Shown: positions 28,515-38,443, counted from the first letter of the stretch. The stretch: DNA of 64,000 bases from Shewanella chilikensis (GCF_002836945.1 NZ_NIJM01000003.1:1-64000), one strand, 5' to 3'. The notes: a model not told the origin generated them from the letters alone. Made by a program: numbers and translations.

Positions 28515-30548
28515 ATGACCATATTGAAAAAGAAAAGAGTTGCTTTGATGGTGATGGCGATACTGCTTGCAGGCTGCAGTGATGGTGATGACGGTCGAGA
28601 CGGTGCGCCGGGCGAGCCAGGGAAACCGGGGGAACCGGGAAAACCCGGGACAAATCCTCCTGTAACCCAATCGGTTGAAACCCAAGTTAAAGTGATTAAT
28701 TACACTTTGGGCGAGGGGACAATTACCTACGAGTTCGAAGTGACAGATGAAAATGGTAATTTAATTAATGACCTTACCGATGTTCAGGCAAAAGTGGCTG
28801 CTTTGACTGCCAAAGGTTTTATTCTTAACCGGGACGAAAACCCTATTAATAATGTAGAGGACAATGTTCATATCGGTGGCGCAGTCACTCAGGCGACAGA
28901 AGGTGCCAAGTTAACTCAAGTTGATGATGGACATTATATATTTGAAGCGCCGATGGCGGGCGTTAATGCGGCTACTGAGGGTATTGTTTGGCTGCGTGTT
29001 GGCGGTAATGATGCCATTGCCCGTTCCAAGGCATTGGTTGTCAATAAGCCGGATGGTCAATTCAGCACTACCACTGAAGCCTGTTATGCCTGTCACGTGG
29101 ATTACTCCCAGAGCCCACGTCGTCACGCCGGATATGTGGCTGAAGGCATGGACGGTGAAGTAGATTTTATTGCCGGCTGTTTGGTTTGTCATGGCTCAGT
29201 CAGCAAGACAGTGACCAACGATGAGGGATTCTCTATCGGTGGTTATGCCAGCAATACCTTATCCAAGATAGGTCATATCAATCACAGGGAGTTCAGCAAA
29301 GACTTCAGCGTGCTCAACTGCAGCAGTTGTCATACAGATGCGCCTATTAACAGCAACTTTACCGGCCCTGGTTGTATCGATTGCCATGGTAAAGAAGGAA
29401 CCCCGATAGGCGATATAGTGCCTTCAAATGGCCTGGATTTCCGTGAGCTGCATGAGCAGAAAGCCGGGATCACCAAGTTGCAAGCGCTACGTGCGGCTTA
29501 CACAGTTGAACTTTCTACCCCTGAATCCGATGGTGCCGGTGGTTGGTGTTCTACCATTAGTGTCAAGGATAATGAGGGTAATCTGGTCAATATCGGCAAC
29601 AACTATAATGCCGACCCTGCCGACGCCGGTTATGTTGCCGCCAAGCCGATAGTCTATGCCGGCGCATATCTGCATGCCTATGACAACCATGGCCTGGTGG
29701 GCCGCCCGGGCGCCCGTAACTCAGAAACCAAGACGGACAATGCCGATGGTACCCGCACTGTGTGTTATGCGGCGGCCAACATAGCCGCAGGTTATGAGAA
29801 TGCCGGTTATATGTTCTCGGCGCGGGTGACTTTCTCCAGCGAAGGTTGGCAGGCGTATGATGGCAAGGTGCGTGGTCAAACTCGCGATCGCATTCGTGCC
29901 AATGGTTATGACGGCTCCATGGGGGTCTCCTTCACAGCTTACTCAGATGTCGTCAATCCGGCCGATGGCAGCAAGATCTCCGGCTTTGATCGGCGTCAGG
30001 TGGTGGCCGACAGCAGCTGCATTACCTGTCATAACGATGTGACTGCCTTCCACAAGAACGGTGAGTTCGATAACGGTGGTAAGGGTTGTATCGCTTGTCA
30101 CGGCAACGGAATGGCCCGTACCAGCGCCGATTATGGTGCCGGCTTCGGTCCCATGATCCACAGCTGGCACTGGGGCAAGGGGGCAACTGTCGGTGAAGTG
30201 GCTCAGGATGCCGATGGCAACTGGAGTCAGACAGGAAAAGCCAACGGCGCCGCAGCCATAGCTCCGGCCAGCAGTTGTGTGGCCTGTCACCAGGATGGCC
30301 TGTCGCTGGCCGCTGTGCCCAACCAGTATATTCTGGAGCCCGGCAGCAAGATGACCAGCCCGGTCACCGCAAACTGTTATGCCTGCCACACCAGTGATTC
30401 AGCCAAGGCGCATATGAGTCAAAATGGCGGTGATATCAGTGTGGATATCCCGGCTGTTGAGTGGTTCAAGCAGCCAAGTGCCGAATCCTGTGCGACTTGT
30501 CATGACACAGGCAGAACCTTTGGTATCGATAAGTACCATAAGTTCTAA
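28515..30548 (+). CDS. OmcA/MtrC-family outer-membrane multiheme c-type cytochrome
   Basis: This 677-residue lipoprotein is probably exposed on the cell surface and moves electrons to external acceptors. The start at 28515 follows GGAGAG; the lipobox LLAGC gives Cys21. Residues 30-45 are a collagen-like run (GAPGEPGKPGEPGKPG). Nine CXXCH heme sites are visible: four between about 190 and 290 (CYACH, CLVCH, CSSCH, CIDCH) and five between about 500 and 662 (CITCH, CIACH, CVACH, CYACH, CATCH). The two clusters with beta-rich stretches before each match the four-domain MtrC/OmcA plan. Members usually have 10 or 11 hemes, so one is missing. No mtrA/mtrB partner is adjacent. Confidence 0.85.
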   Translation: MTILKKKRVALMVMAILLAGCSDGDDGRDGAPGEPGKPGEPGKPGTNPPVTQSVETQVKVINYTLGEGTITYEFEVTDENGNLINDLTDVQAKVAALTAKGFILNRDENPINNVEDNVHIGGAVTQATEGAKLTQVDDGHYIFEAPMAGVNAATEGIVWLRVGGNDAIARSKALVVNKPDGQFSTTTEACYACHVDYSQSPRRHAGYVAEGMDGEVDFIAGCLVCHGSVSKTVTNDEGFSIGGYASNTLSKIGHINHREFSKDFSVLNCSSCHTDAPINSNFTGPGCIDCHGKEGTPIGDIVPSNGLDFRELHEQKAGITKLQALRAAYTVELSTPESDGAGGWCSTISVKDNEGNLVNIGNNYNADPADAGYVAAKPIVYAGAYLHAYDNHGLVGRPGARNSETKTDNADGTRTVCYAAANIAAGYENAGYMFSARVTFSSEGWQAYDGKVRGQTRDRIRANGYDGSMGVSFTAYSDVVNPADGSKISGFDRRQVVADSSCITCHNDVTAFHKNGEFDNGGKGCIACHGNGMARTSADYGAGFGPMIHSWHWGKGATVGEVAQDADGNWSQTGKANGAAAIAPASSCVACHQDGLSLAAVPNQYILEPGSKMTSPVTANCYACHTSDSAKAHMSQNGGDISVDIPAVEWFKQPSAESCATCHDTGRTFGIDKYHKF

Positions 30549-30600
30549 TTAGTGTTTTATTGAGTAAACATTCCCTGCAAGGCTTGGTTTACCTCAAGAC

Positions 30601-30629
30601 AAAGCGGCTCATTTGAGCCGCTTTTTTTG
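30601..30629 (+). terminator. Terminator of the cytochrome gene
   Basis: An 11-bp stem AAAGCGGCTCA / TGAGCCGCTTT with a 2-base loop and a following T run. Convergent bioA ends just to the right; the left A-rich flank is short, so it mainly serves the cytochrome gene. Confidence 0.85.
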
Positions 30630-30660
30630 CTGTCCTGAGTAGAGTTGAGGTGTTCTAGGC

Positions 30661-31977
30661 TCAGCCGTGGCTGACGAAGGCGCTGTCATCTGCTGCATGC
30701 TCGCTCGTCAGTGCGGCCACTTCCAGCATGGCCCGGCTCAGGCAGCTCAGCTCTTCTGCGCTGATACCATAGGGCGGCATGATATAGATGAGTTTACCAA
30801 AGGGGCGGATCCACACGCCACGGGCAACAAATTCGGCCTGCAGCGCCGCGGTATTGACCTGTCTGTGCATCTCCAGTACGCCAACGGCGCCAAGCACCCG
30901 TACCGCTTTGACTCCCGGCAGGGCCGCTGCCGGTGCCAGTTCCTGTTTAAGCTGAGTTTCAATGGCCTTGACCTGAGCTTGCCACTCACCGCTTGCCAGC
31001 AGGGCCAGGCTGGCGCGGGCGGCGCTACAGGCCAGAGGATTGGCCATAAAGGTTGGCCCATGCATAAATACGCCGGCAGGGGAGCTGTCTATGCCCGCCG
31101 CCACTTTATCGCTGCACAGCGTCGCCGCCAGACTGATATAGCCGCCGGTGAGCGCCTTGCCGACACACATGATGTCCGGTGCTATGTCGGCATGTTCGCA
31201 GGCAAACAGCTTACCTGTGCGCCCAAAACCTGTGGCGATTTCATCCAGGATCAGCAGCACATCGTACTTGTCGCACAGGGCTCTTGCCGCCTTGAGATAG
31301 TCGGCGCTGTAAAACCACATGCCACCGGCACCTTGCATTATGGGCTCGAGGATCAGCGCGGCGGTTTGCGTGCCGTGCTCGGCCAGCATGGCCTCGAGTC
31401 CGGCGATGTCATCTGCTTTAGCGGCTTCACCGAAGGGTGTGCTCGGCGCCGGGGCAAACAGTTGCCGGGCCACATTGTCACCAAACATGGTGTGCATGCC
31501 GCCCTCCGGGTCGCAGACGCTCATGGCGGCGAACGTGTCGCCATGGTAGCCCTGCTTGACCGTCATGATGCGGTTTTTCTCAGTCTTGTTTTGTCCTTGC
31601 CAGTACTGCAGCGCCATTTTCAGCGCCACTTCCACCGCAATGGAGCCTGAGTCAGCCAGAAACACCTTGGTCAGCGGCTCCGGGGTGATATTGATGAGCT
31701 GGCGACACAGTTCGATGGCGCTCTCATGGGTGATCCCTCCGAACATCACATGACTCAGGCGTTTGAGTTGCTCTTCCATGGCGCCGAGAATTGCCGGGTG
31801 GCTGTAACCATGAACGCAGGCCCACCAGGAGCTGGTGCCGTCGATAAGCTCACGACCATCCTCCAGCGTCAGGCGAACGCCCTCGGCGGCTTTGACCCCA
31901 TAAACGGGTAGGGTGTGGCTCATGGAAGTGTAGGGATGCCAGATGTGCTGACGGTCAAAACAATAATCTATGCTCAT
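30661..31977 (-). CDS. bioA: Adenosylmethionine-8-amino-7-oxononanoate aminotransferase
   Basis: BioA converts 7-keto-8-aminopelargonate to 7,8-diaminopelargonate with SAM as amino donor, using PLP. The 438-residue chain starts MSIDYCFDRQHIWHPYTSMS, with GTSSWWACVHGY, GYHGDTFAAMSV, DEIATGFGRTG and the PLP-Lys segment GKALTGGYISLAAT. It is divergent from bioBFCD. The bases before the ATG (GGTTAATAT) contain no Shine-Dalgarno, yet the N-terminus aligns with E. coli BioA, so initiation may be weak or leaderless. Confidence 0.96.
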   Translation of the reverse strand: MSIDYCFDRQHIWHPYTSMSHTLPVYGVKAAEGVRLTLEDGRELIDGTSSWWACVHGYSHPAILGAMEEQLKRLSHVMFGGITHESAIELCRQLINITPEPLTKVFLADSGSIAVEVALKMALQYWQGQNKTEKNRIMTVKQGYHGDTFAAMSVCDPEGGMHTMFGDNVARQLFAPAPSTPFGEAAKADDIAGLEAMLAEHGTQTAALILEPIMQGAGGMWFYSADYLKAARALCDKYDVLLILDEIATGFGRTGKLFACEHADIAPDIMCVGKALTGGYISLAATLCSDKVAAGIDSSPAGVFMHGPTFMANPLACSAARASLALLASGEWQAQVKAIETQLKQELAPAAALPGVKAVRVLGAVGVLEMHRQVNTAALQAEFVARGVWIRPFGKLIYIMPPYGISAEELSCLSRAMLEVAALTSEHAADDSAFVSHG

Positions 31978-31983
31978 ATATTA

Positions 31984-32042
31984 ACCAAAGGTAAACCTGT
32001 GCAACTGGTTGGCGTTGACAGTGAGAGTGTCGCGGGTATGCT
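31984..32042. promoter_or_regulatory. bioA/bioB divergent promoter with BirA-like half-sites
   Basis: A good forward promoter is visible: TTGACA at 32015-32020 and TATGCT at 32037-32042, 16 bases apart. Just left of it, GGTAAACC (31990-31997) and GGTT (32007-32010) resemble halves of the BirA operator (TTGTAAACC ... GGTTTACAA), and another AACC lies at 31983-31986. None of the pairs shows the usual 14-16-base spacing, so BirA control is likely from context but the exact operator is unclear. Confidence 0.4.
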
Positions 32043-32152
32043 AACGAAAATAATTCAGGCCTTCAAGCAGCCAACTGAACCCGGAACCCCGAAGGATTAA
32101 TCGGCAAAATCGGCTTCAGCAACAAATAGATCAGACTCAGGTAACACAGAAT

Positions 32153-33217
32153 ATGTCCAATACAGAGCTGCGCCATGACTGGCGCCGCGAAGAGGTTGAA
32201 GCCCTCTTTGCCCTGCCTATGAATGATTTGTTGTTTCGTGCCCACAGCGTGCACAGAACCCATTTCAATCCCAATGAAGTTCAGGTCAGTCGTCTGTTGT
32301 CAATCAAGACGGGGGCCTGTCCGGAAGATTGCAAATATTGCCCCCAGAGCGCCCGCTACGACACAGGATTGGAAAAAGAGCGTCTGCTGGAGATGGAAAA
32401 GGTACTGACAGAGGCCAGAAGTGCCAAGGCCGCCGGTGCGACCCGCTTCTGCATGGGAGCCGCCTGGCGTAACCCGCATGAGCGCGATATGCCTTATCTC
32501 AAGCAGATGGTGCAGGAGGTTAAATCCCTGGGGATGGAAACCTGTATGACCCTGGGTATGCTCAGCGAAAACCAGGCCAACGAGCTGGCCGAAGCCGGGC
32601 TGGATTACTACAACCATAACCTGGATACCTCGCCGGAATACTATGGTGATATCATCACCACCCGCACCTATCAGCAGCGATTGGACACCTTGGCCAATGT
32701 GCGCGCCGCCGGTATGAAGGTATGCTCCGGCGGGATTGTCGGTATGGGCGAGCAGGCCACCGACAGGGCGGGCTTGCTGCAGCAGTTGGCTAATATGGAG
32801 CAACATCCCGACTCTGTGCCTATCAATATGTTGGTCAAGGTGGCCGGTACGCCGCTGGACAGCCTGGACGACCTGGATCCACTGGAGTTTGTGCGCACCA
32901 TAGCCGTGGCCAGAATCATGATGCCTTTGTCACGGGTACGCTTGTCGGCCGGGCGTGAAAGTATGACAGATGAGCTGCAGGCCATGTGTTTCTTTGCCGG
33001 CGCCAACTCGATTTTCTATGGTTGCAAGCTGTTGACCACCACTAACCCGGAAGAAAATGACGATATGAGCCTGTTCCGCCGTCTGGGATTGACCCCGGAG
33101 CAGGGCAAGGCCGCCACGGTCGAGGAAGAGGGCGCCGAAATAGCCCGCGCCGCGGCCAAGGCAGAGGCTATCAATAACAAGGCTCAGGGACAGTTTTACG
33201 ACGCCGGAGCCCTGTAA
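32153..33217 (+). CDS. bioB: Biotin synthase
   Basis: BioB is a radical-SAM enzyme that inserts sulfur into dethiobiotin. The 354-residue product has the radical-SAM cluster [11 protein letters not shown] near residue 60 and the conserved [12 protein letters not shown] and [15 protein letters not shown] segment ([11 protein letters not shown]) plus RLSAGRESM, which carries an Arg ligand of the [2Fe-2S] cluster. First gene of bioBFCD. Confidence 0.97.
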   Translation: MSNTELRHDWRREEVEALFALPMNDLLFRAHSVHRTHFNPNEVQVSRLLSIKTGACPEDCKYCPQSARYDTGLEKERLLEMEKVLTEARSAKAAGATRFCMGAAWRNPHERDMPYLKQMVQEVKSLGMETCMTLGMLSENQANELAEAGLDYYNHNLDTSPEYYGDIITTRTYQQRLDTLANVRAAGMKVCSGGIVGMGEQATDRAGLLQQLANMEQHPDSVPINMLVKVAGTPLDSLDDLDPLEFVRTIAVARIMMPLSRVRLSAGRESMTDELQAMCFFAGANSIFYGCKLLTTTNPEENDDMSLFRRLGLTPEQGKAATVEEEGAEIARAAAKAEAINNKAQGQFYDAGAL

Positions 33218-33218
33218 C

Positions 33219-34364
33219 TTGACCTCATTGCTCGACAAAATGGCCCGCCGCCGTGAGGAGCTTGCGCGCGGCGGCTTGCTCAGGCAAAGATGCTGCTTCG
33301 CTGCAGCGCCCGGCCGTGAGCGACTATTACATCCTGTTGCCCAAGCCCAAGCCACAGGCAAACCATTGCTGGATTTTGCCGCCAATGATTATCTGGGCCT
33401 GGCCCGTCATCCCAAGGTCATCTCTGCGCTTGCCAAAGGCGCAGAGATCTATGGCTGCGGCAGCGGCGCTTCACCTCTGGTTTCGGGTTACAGCGAGGCG
33501 CATCTCAAGCTGGAACAAGGTCTGTGCCGGGCGCTCGGTGCAGAAGCGGCGTTACTGTTCAGCTGTGGTTTTGCCGCCAACACTGCGCTGATGAAAACCC
33601 TGTTTAGCGCCGAAGATACAGTGATTGCCGACAAATTGGTGCACGCCTCCATGATAGATGGCCTGCGCGACTCAAAGGCCAAAATACGGCGTTTTGCCCA
33701 TAACGATATGGCGGCTGCCACAGCGCTTTTGGCCCGGCATCCCGGCAGCGCAGTGCTCACTGAAACCGTGTTCAGCATGGATGGCGACAGGGCGCCGCTC
33801 GGTAAATTGAGCCACTTGTGCCAAGAGCACGGCAGCCCGCTTATTCTCGATGATGCCCACGGCTTTGGTCTATTTGAGTCTTCATCCCTGCCTGTATTTG
33901 CCCGTTTGGTGACCTTTGGCAAGGCGCTCGGTGGTCAGGGCGCGGCGATTGTGGGCTCGCAGGAATTGATAGACTATCTGGTGGCCAATGCCCGTGAATA
34001 TATCTATTCCACCGCGCTGTCACCCGCCTGCTGTATGGGGGTGCTCGAGGCTCTGGAGCTGATCCAGCAAGAGCCCTTGCTCGAGCGCCTCAACGCCAAT
34101 ATCGCTTTGTTTCGCCGTAGCTGCCAAGCGGCGGGGATCTCCTTGATGCCATCTGAGTCGCCAATTCAACCTTTGTTGGTGGGTGAGAGTGGCAAGTGTA
34201 TGGCGCTGGCGGCAAGGCTTCTGGAACGCGGTTTCCTGGTGGGGGCGATTCGGCCACCCACAGTCCCCCAAGGCAGTGCCAGACTGCGTATTACCCTGAG
34301 CGCCGAGCACAGGGAGCAGGATATACTGGCCTTGGCCTCGGCACTGACGGAGCTGATAGCATGA
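33219..34364 (+). CDS. bioF: 8-amino-7-oxononanoate synthase
   Basis: BioF condenses pimeloyl-ACP with alanine, with PLP. The 381-residue frame begins with TTG one base after the bioB stop; the early helix LLDKMARRREEL fits the family N-terminus, so the TTG is plausible (an ATG at 33240 is the alternative). Signatures: FAANDYLGLA, GSGASPLVSGY, DDAHGFGLF and TFGKALGGQGAAI with the PLP Lys. It overlaps bioC by four bases. Confidence 0.93.
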   Translation: MTSLLDKMARRREELARGGLLRQRCCFAAAPGRERLLHPVAQAQATGKPLLDFAANDYLGLARHPKVISALAKGAEIYGCGSGASPLVSGYSEAHLKLEQGLCRALGAEAALLFSCGFAANTALMKTLFSAEDTVIADKLVHASMIDGLRDSKAKIRRFAHNDMAAATALLARHPGSAVLTETVFSMDGDRAPLGKLSHLCQEHGSPLILDDAHGFGLFESSSLPVFARLVTFGKALGGQGAAIVGSQELIDYLVANAREYIYSTALSPACCMGVLEALELIQQEPLLERLNANIALFRRSCQAAGISLMPSESPIQPLLVGESGKCMALAARLLERGFLVGAIRPPTVPQGSARLRITLSAEHREQDILALASALTELIA

Positions 34365-35152
34365 GCAACATATGTCATCAGCCTCTGGCCAGTCGCTCAG
34401 GCCTGGTGCAATCCGTGCCGCTTGGTGACGTCGCCGGGCGCTTTTCCAAGGCGGCAAGCGCTTATGAGCGCCACAATAGGGTGCAGCGTCTGACGGCCGA
34501 AGCCTTACTTGACTGGGACGATTGCCCACACTCAGGAAAACTGCTGGATATAGGTGCAGGTCCGGGCACGGCTTTTGCCACGCTCGGCCCCCAAAGCGTG
34601 ACCGCCCTGGATATCGCCAGCGGAATGCTCAAGCAGCTGAAGGGAAATTTCCCGGATTATCAGGCTGTTTGTGGCGATGCCGAGCAGCTTCCCTTTGGCG
34701 ACAACAGCTTTGATGCGGTTTATTCCAACCTGGCGCTGCAGTGGTGCGGCGATATTCCGGCCGCCTTGGCGGAGATTTTTCGGGTCATGCGCCCGGGCGG
34801 CTCGGCGCGCCTTGCCATAGTGGCCCGGGGCAGTTTGCCCGAATTACAGACGTTGGGGCTGCGAGTCAAGGTGTTTGCAGCCGAGGATATGTTAGAGCAA
34901 GCGCTGGGCCAGCATCCCTGGCAGAGCTTGCACACGCAAAGCCGCACCTTCCAGTGCCACTTTGCCAATCTCAGGGAATTGCTTTACTCCATCAAGGGGG
35001 TCGGCGCTTCAGTCGGCGCCGACAAAAACTCAGGCGCCGGGCTCAAGGGAAAGGGTTTTTGGCATACACTTAACGGGCAGGCCGAGGTCCTTAGAACGGA
35101 CAAGGGATTGCCGCTGACATACAGGATAGTAATGGTTCAGGCTCGAAAATAA
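34361..35152 (+). CDS. bioC: Malonyl-ACP O-methyltransferase
   Basis: BioC methylates malonyl-ACP to start pimeloyl synthesis. The 263-residue class I methyltransferase carries the SAM motif LLDIGAGPGTAF, then ALDIASGMLKQL, and VYSNLALQWCGD, all typical of BioC. The ATG at 34361 overlaps the bioF stop (ATGA). A larger upstream frame is only overlap with bioF. The gene has a slightly extended N-terminus. Confidence 0.93.
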   Translation: MSNICHQPLASRSGLVQSVPLGDVAGRFSKAASAYERHNRVQRLTAEALLDWDDCPHSGKLLDIGAGPGTAFATLGPQSVTALDIASGMLKQLKGNFPDYQAVCGDAEQLPFGDNSFDAVYSNLALQWCGDIPAALAEIFRVMRPGGSARLAIVARGSLPELQTLGLRVKVFAAEDMLEQALGQHPWQSLHTQSRTFQCHFANLRELLYSIKGVGASVGADKNSGAGLKGKGFWHTLNGQAEVLRTDKGLPLTYRIVMVQARK

Positions 35153-35186
35153 CCATTGATGTTTTGGCTGTAGGGGTAGTTCAGCG

Positions 35187-35879
35187 ATGATTTTTTTTGT
35201 AACAGGTACAGATACCGACAGTGGCAAGACTCAGGTCGGAGCCGCTCTGCTGCATAAGGCACGAGTCGAGCATGGCTTGAAAACCTTGGGGGTCAAACCT
35301 CTGGCCTCGGGTTGCCATAACACTCCTTACGGGCTGAGAAACCCGGACGCCCTGGCCTTGATGGATGAATCCACTCTGAAACTGCAGTACGACAAGGTAA
35401 ATCCTTTCAGTTTTGAGCCGGCGATTGCCCCTCATATTGCTGCCGCCGATCTCGGCCTGGATATCAGCCCAGAGGCGGTACTGGCGGCGCTGGATTTTAC
35501 CCAGTTTGCCATGGCTGATTTCTGCCTGATAGAAGGGGCCGGCGGTTGGCGTTTGCCTTTGGGGGAGGGGCGTTTCTTATCGGAAGCGGTGCAGGGGCTG
35601 GCTCTACCTGTGATTCTGGTGGTGGGAATGAAGCTTGGCTGCCTTAATCATGCCGTGTTGACCCAGGAAGTGATCCGCGCCGATGGGCTTGAAATTGCCG
35701 GTTGGGTGGCCAATCGCGCCGAAGCCGATATGAGTCGCTTCGATGAAAACCTGACCAGCCTTAAAGACTTGATGCAGGCGCCGCTATTGGGAGTGGTGCC
35801 GCATCTGGCTCATCCCAGTGCCGAGGCCATGTCTCAGCACCTGGATTTGAGCCCTCTGCTGGCCAAAGTGCCCGGTTGA
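35187..35879 (+). CDS. bioD: Dethiobiotin synthetase
   Basis: BioD closes the ureido ring of dethiobiotin using CO2 and ATP. The 230-residue P-loop protein starts MIFFVTGTDTDSGKTQVG, with VKPLASGC and EGAGGWRLPL, both active-site loops. It ends the bioBFCD series, 34 bases after bioC. Confidence 0.96.
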   Translation: MIFFVTGTDTDSGKTQVGAALLHKARVEHGLKTLGVKPLASGCHNTPYGLRNPDALALMDESTLKLQYDKVNPFSFEPAIAPHIAAADLGLDISPEAVLAALDFTQFAMADFCLIEGAGGWRLPLGEGRFLSEAVQGLALPVILVVGMKLGCLNHAVLTQEVIRADGLEIAGWVANRAEADMSRFDENLTSLKDLMQAPLLGVVPHLAHPSAEAMSQHLDLSPLLAKVPG

Positions 35880-35900
35880 GCCCTGGAGTTAAAAAGCAGC

Positions 35901-35928
35901 AAGGCCCCGTAGGGCCGAGGGGTTTTTT
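35901..35928 (+). terminator. bioD terminator
   Basis: GGCCC / GGGCC hairpin with additional GGGG pairing and a T run that touches the stop codon of convergent pepE. Confidence 0.65.
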
Positions 35929-36637
35929 AGCTCAATAGATTGGAAAGATCACTGCCTACAGGCACGGGGATCTCCTGCTCTACACCGCTGAACAGATAAG
36001 CTTCCTTATCTCCCAAAAGACTCAGTTTATTGTTCTGCAGTAACAGGGCGCTTCCTTCCTGGATGGCCAGTACCGGCGTCTTGGGATCGACACAAGTAAA
36101 CTCAAGTAAACGCTGGGCTCGGGTTTCACCATTGTGACCCGGTGCCTTGTAGTTGCTGTAATGCGGATTGATTTGCAGTGGCAGCAGGCCAAGGGCACTG
36201 AATGACGGCGGCTCTATGATAGGCATATCATTGGTGGTACGTATGCTGAGGCCTGCAATATTTGAGCCTGCACTCCAGCCGATATAAGGTTTGCCAGCGG
36301 CGACTTCCTCTTTGATCAGATGCAGCAGATCGTAGCGGTACAATTCATGCAATAGGTGGAAGGTGTTGCCACCGCCAACCAGAATGCCGTCAGCATCGCG
36401 AATGGCTTGCTTGGGGTCGCCATGTTGATGAATAGAGGAGATATCCAGCCTCAATGGAGCCAGGCCATTAACCACGGCTTCCAGATAGTTGTCGTAGCTC
36501 ATGCTGACACCGGCGTAAGGGATAAATATCCACTTGCGGGCTTTTTCTGCCATGGGCTCAATATAGGGCAGGGCATGTTCCAGGTAGGGGGTGTCGCCAG
36601 CGCGGGAGCTGCTGAGCAGCAGAGTATTTATTGTCAT
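35927..36637 (-). CDS. pepE: Dipeptidase E (alpha-aspartyl dipeptidase)
   Basis: PepE is a cytosolic S51 serine peptidase that cuts Asp-X dipeptides. The 236-residue length matches. GGGNTFHLL (88-96) and [10 protein letters not shown] (120-129) with nucleophile Ser122 form the nucleophile elbow; INPHYSN carries the His. Convergent with bioD. Confidence 0.93.
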   Translation of the reverse strand: MTINTLLLSSSRAGDTPYLEHALPYIEPMAEKARKWIFIPYAGVSMSYDNYLEAVVNGLAPLRLDISSIHQHGDPKQAIRDADGILVGGGNTFHLLHELYRYDLLHLIKEEVAAGKPYIGWSAGSNIAGLSIRTTNDMPIIEPPSFSALGLLPLQINPHYSNYKAPGHNGETRAQRLLEFTCVDPKTPVLAIQEGSALLLQNNKLSLLGDKEAYLFSGVEQEIPVPVGSDLSNLLS

Positions 36638-36924
36638 AATCGTCGCTGTCCTTCTGATTGATTTGCGTTGTTTGATGGTAACAAAAAGCCTTTATACTCA
36701 ACAATCGCCACAGCTGTTTTTGGTCGCGTTAAAAAGCCGCACTTGGCAATTGATTAAGTTTGATTTAATCAAGTCTACCTAGACTGCTTCCTCTGCGTAG
36801 CCGGGGCGTTTGGGCAGGAAAGCTAAACAATAATTTACCTTTTTCCTCTTGAATTCCCGCCAGGTGGACATATTATGTCTGCAATGACGCAATTCCGGTA
36901 CAAGGGTACCTTACAGGAGCTGAT
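36638..36924. other. Intergenic region pepE-htpX
   Basis: Divergent control region of 287 bases. I see no gene. A sigma32-type or CpxR-type site, expected for htpX, is not obvious to me. Confidence 0.35.
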
Positions 36925-37791
36925 ATGAAGCGTGTATTTCTATTGATTTTGACTAACCTTGCCATCCTGCTGGTGGCATCGATTGTCATGTCTATTTTGG
37001 GTGTCAATACTCAAACCATGGGTGGCTTGCTGGTGTTTGCGGCGATCTTCGGTTTCGGTGGCGCCTTTATCAGCTTGGCGATTTCCAAATGGATGGCCAA
37101 GAAAACCATGGGCTGTGAGGTGATCACTCAGCCCCGTGACAACACAGAGCGTTGGTTGCTCGAGACCGTAGCCCGTCAGGCGCAGCAGGCCGGGATTAAG
37201 ATGCCGGAAGTGGCCATCTACCAATCGCCTGAACTGAACGCCTTTGCTACAGGCCCAAGTAAAAACAACTCTCTGGTCGCCGTGAGTACAGGTTTGCTTT
37301 ACGGTATGAGCGCCGATGAAGTGGAAGCCGTACTGGCGCACGAAGTCAGCCACGTGGCTAACGGTGACATGGTGACACTGACCCTGATCCAGGGCGTGGT
37401 GAACACCTTTGTTATCTTCGCCGCCCGCGTGGTTGCCGGTATCGTCAATAACTTTGTTGCCAGCAACGATGAAGAGGGTGAAGGCCTGGGCACTATCGCT
37501 TACATGGCTGTGGTATTTGTGCTGGATATGCTGTTTGGTATTCTGGCATCCATTGTGGTGGCATACTTCTCGCGCATTCGTGAGTTCCGCGCCGACGAAG
37601 GTGCCGCTCGCCTTGCCGGTAAGAACAAGATGATTGCAGCCCTTGAACGTCTGCGCACCGGGCCGGAAACCGGAGCCATGCCGGCCAATATGTCGGCCTT
37701 CGGTATCAACGGTAAGCGTTCAATGACTGAACTTTTTATGAGTCACCCACCGCTTGAAAAGCGTATCGAAGCGCTGAGAAACCGCGGATAA
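36925..37791 (+). CDS. htpX: Membrane zinc protease HtpX
   Basis: HtpX is an M48 inner-membrane metalloprotease that helps clear misfolded membrane proteins. The 288-residue chain has two N-terminal spans (about 4-25 and 33-55), the zinc motif HEVSH at 139-143, two further hydrophobic segments, and the third ligand region [19 protein letters not shown] before the ATG gives a weak RBS. Confidence 0.96.
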   Translation: MKRVFLLILTNLAILLVASIVMSILGVNTQTMGGLLVFAAIFGFGGAFISLAISKWMAKKTMGCEVITQPRDNTERWLLETVARQAQQAGIKMPEVAIYQSPELNAFATGPSKNNSLVAVSTGLLYGMSADEVEAVLAHEVSHVANGDMVTLTLIQGVVNTFVIFAARVVAGIVNNFVASNDEEGEGLGTIAYMAVVFVLDMLFGILASIVVAYFSRIREFRADEGAARLAGKNKMIAALERLRTGPETGAMPANMSAFGINGKRSMTELFMSHPPLEKRIEALRNRG

Positions 37792-37809
37792 TTTAGCAAT
37801 ACTTTCTCT

Positions 37810-37835
37810 AAAGGAGACCTGTTGGTCTCCTTTTT
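37810..37835 (+). terminator. htpX terminator
   Basis: 10-bp stem AAAGGAGACC / GGTCTCCTTT with TGTT loop followed by T run. Confidence 0.9.
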
Positions 37836-37974
37836 TATGCGCTTGAAACGCTTATTGATACAGATGTTTATAGGTAAATGAAATGTAAAATTCCGTAATT
37901 AACCGATGGTTACATGATTCAGCGCACATTTTGCTTTTGCGCAAGTTGTTAAAGTGGCGGCGACTCAGAATTAG

Positions 37975-37990
37975 TTTGCCAATTGGCAAA
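37975..37990. promoter_or_regulatory. Perfect 16-bp palindrome upstream of cctA
   Basis: TTTGCCAATTGGCAAA is a perfect palindrome about 105 bases before the cctA start in an otherwise unstructured 304-base gap (37792-38095). It is a candidate operator or activator site; I cannot assign a regulator. Confidence 0.35.
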
Positions 37991-38095
37991 AGCTTGGCTA
38001 AGTTAATCCAAGTCGTGCTATTTACTGATAGTGAGACAAAGGTCATACCTGACATAAGAACCTTTGCTCGACTGTCATCATCGGAGGATATTATT

Positions 38096-38443
38096 GTGAG
38101 CAAGAAACTCTTGAGTGTGTTGTTCGGTGCCGGTTTGGCCGCACTGGCCATGTCACCATCTGCTTTTGCAGAAGATCAGAAGCTGTCAGATTTCCACGCG
38201 GATATGGGTGGCTGTGAAAGCTGTCATGCCGATGGTTCACCTTCAGCTGACGGCGCCTATGAATTTGAACAGTGTCAGAGCTGTCACGGTTCGCTGGCAG
38301 AAATGGACGCGGTACACAAGCCACACGATGGTGCTTTGATGTGTGCTGACTGCCACGCTCCCCACGACATGAATGTAGGTCAGAAGCCTACCTGCGATAG
38401 CTGCCACGATGATGGCCGTACTTCGGAAAGCACTCTGAAGTAA
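38096..38443 (+). CDS. cctA: Small periplasmic tetraheme cytochrome c
   Basis: The precursor is 115 residues with a signal peptide cleaved after SAFA, leaving about 91 residues, the size of the Shewanella small tetraheme cytochrome (STC/CctA). Four CXXCH sites are present: CESCH, CQSCH, CADCH and CDSCH. STC is an abundant periplasmic electron shuttle linking CymA to terminal reductases and the Mtr pathway. Start is a GTG preceded by GGAGG; an ATG-started longer frame upstream is not credible. Confidence 0.93.
   Translation: MSKKLLSVLFGAGLAALAMSPSAFAEDQKLSDFHADMGGCESCHADGSPSADGAYEFEQCQSCHGSLAEMDAVHKPHDGALMCADCHAPHDMNVGQKPTCDSCHDDGRTSESTLK

Noticed and set aside
30667..31650. 327-codon plus-strand frame opposite bioA
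   Set aside because: Shadow of bioA, whose PLP motifs are unambiguous.
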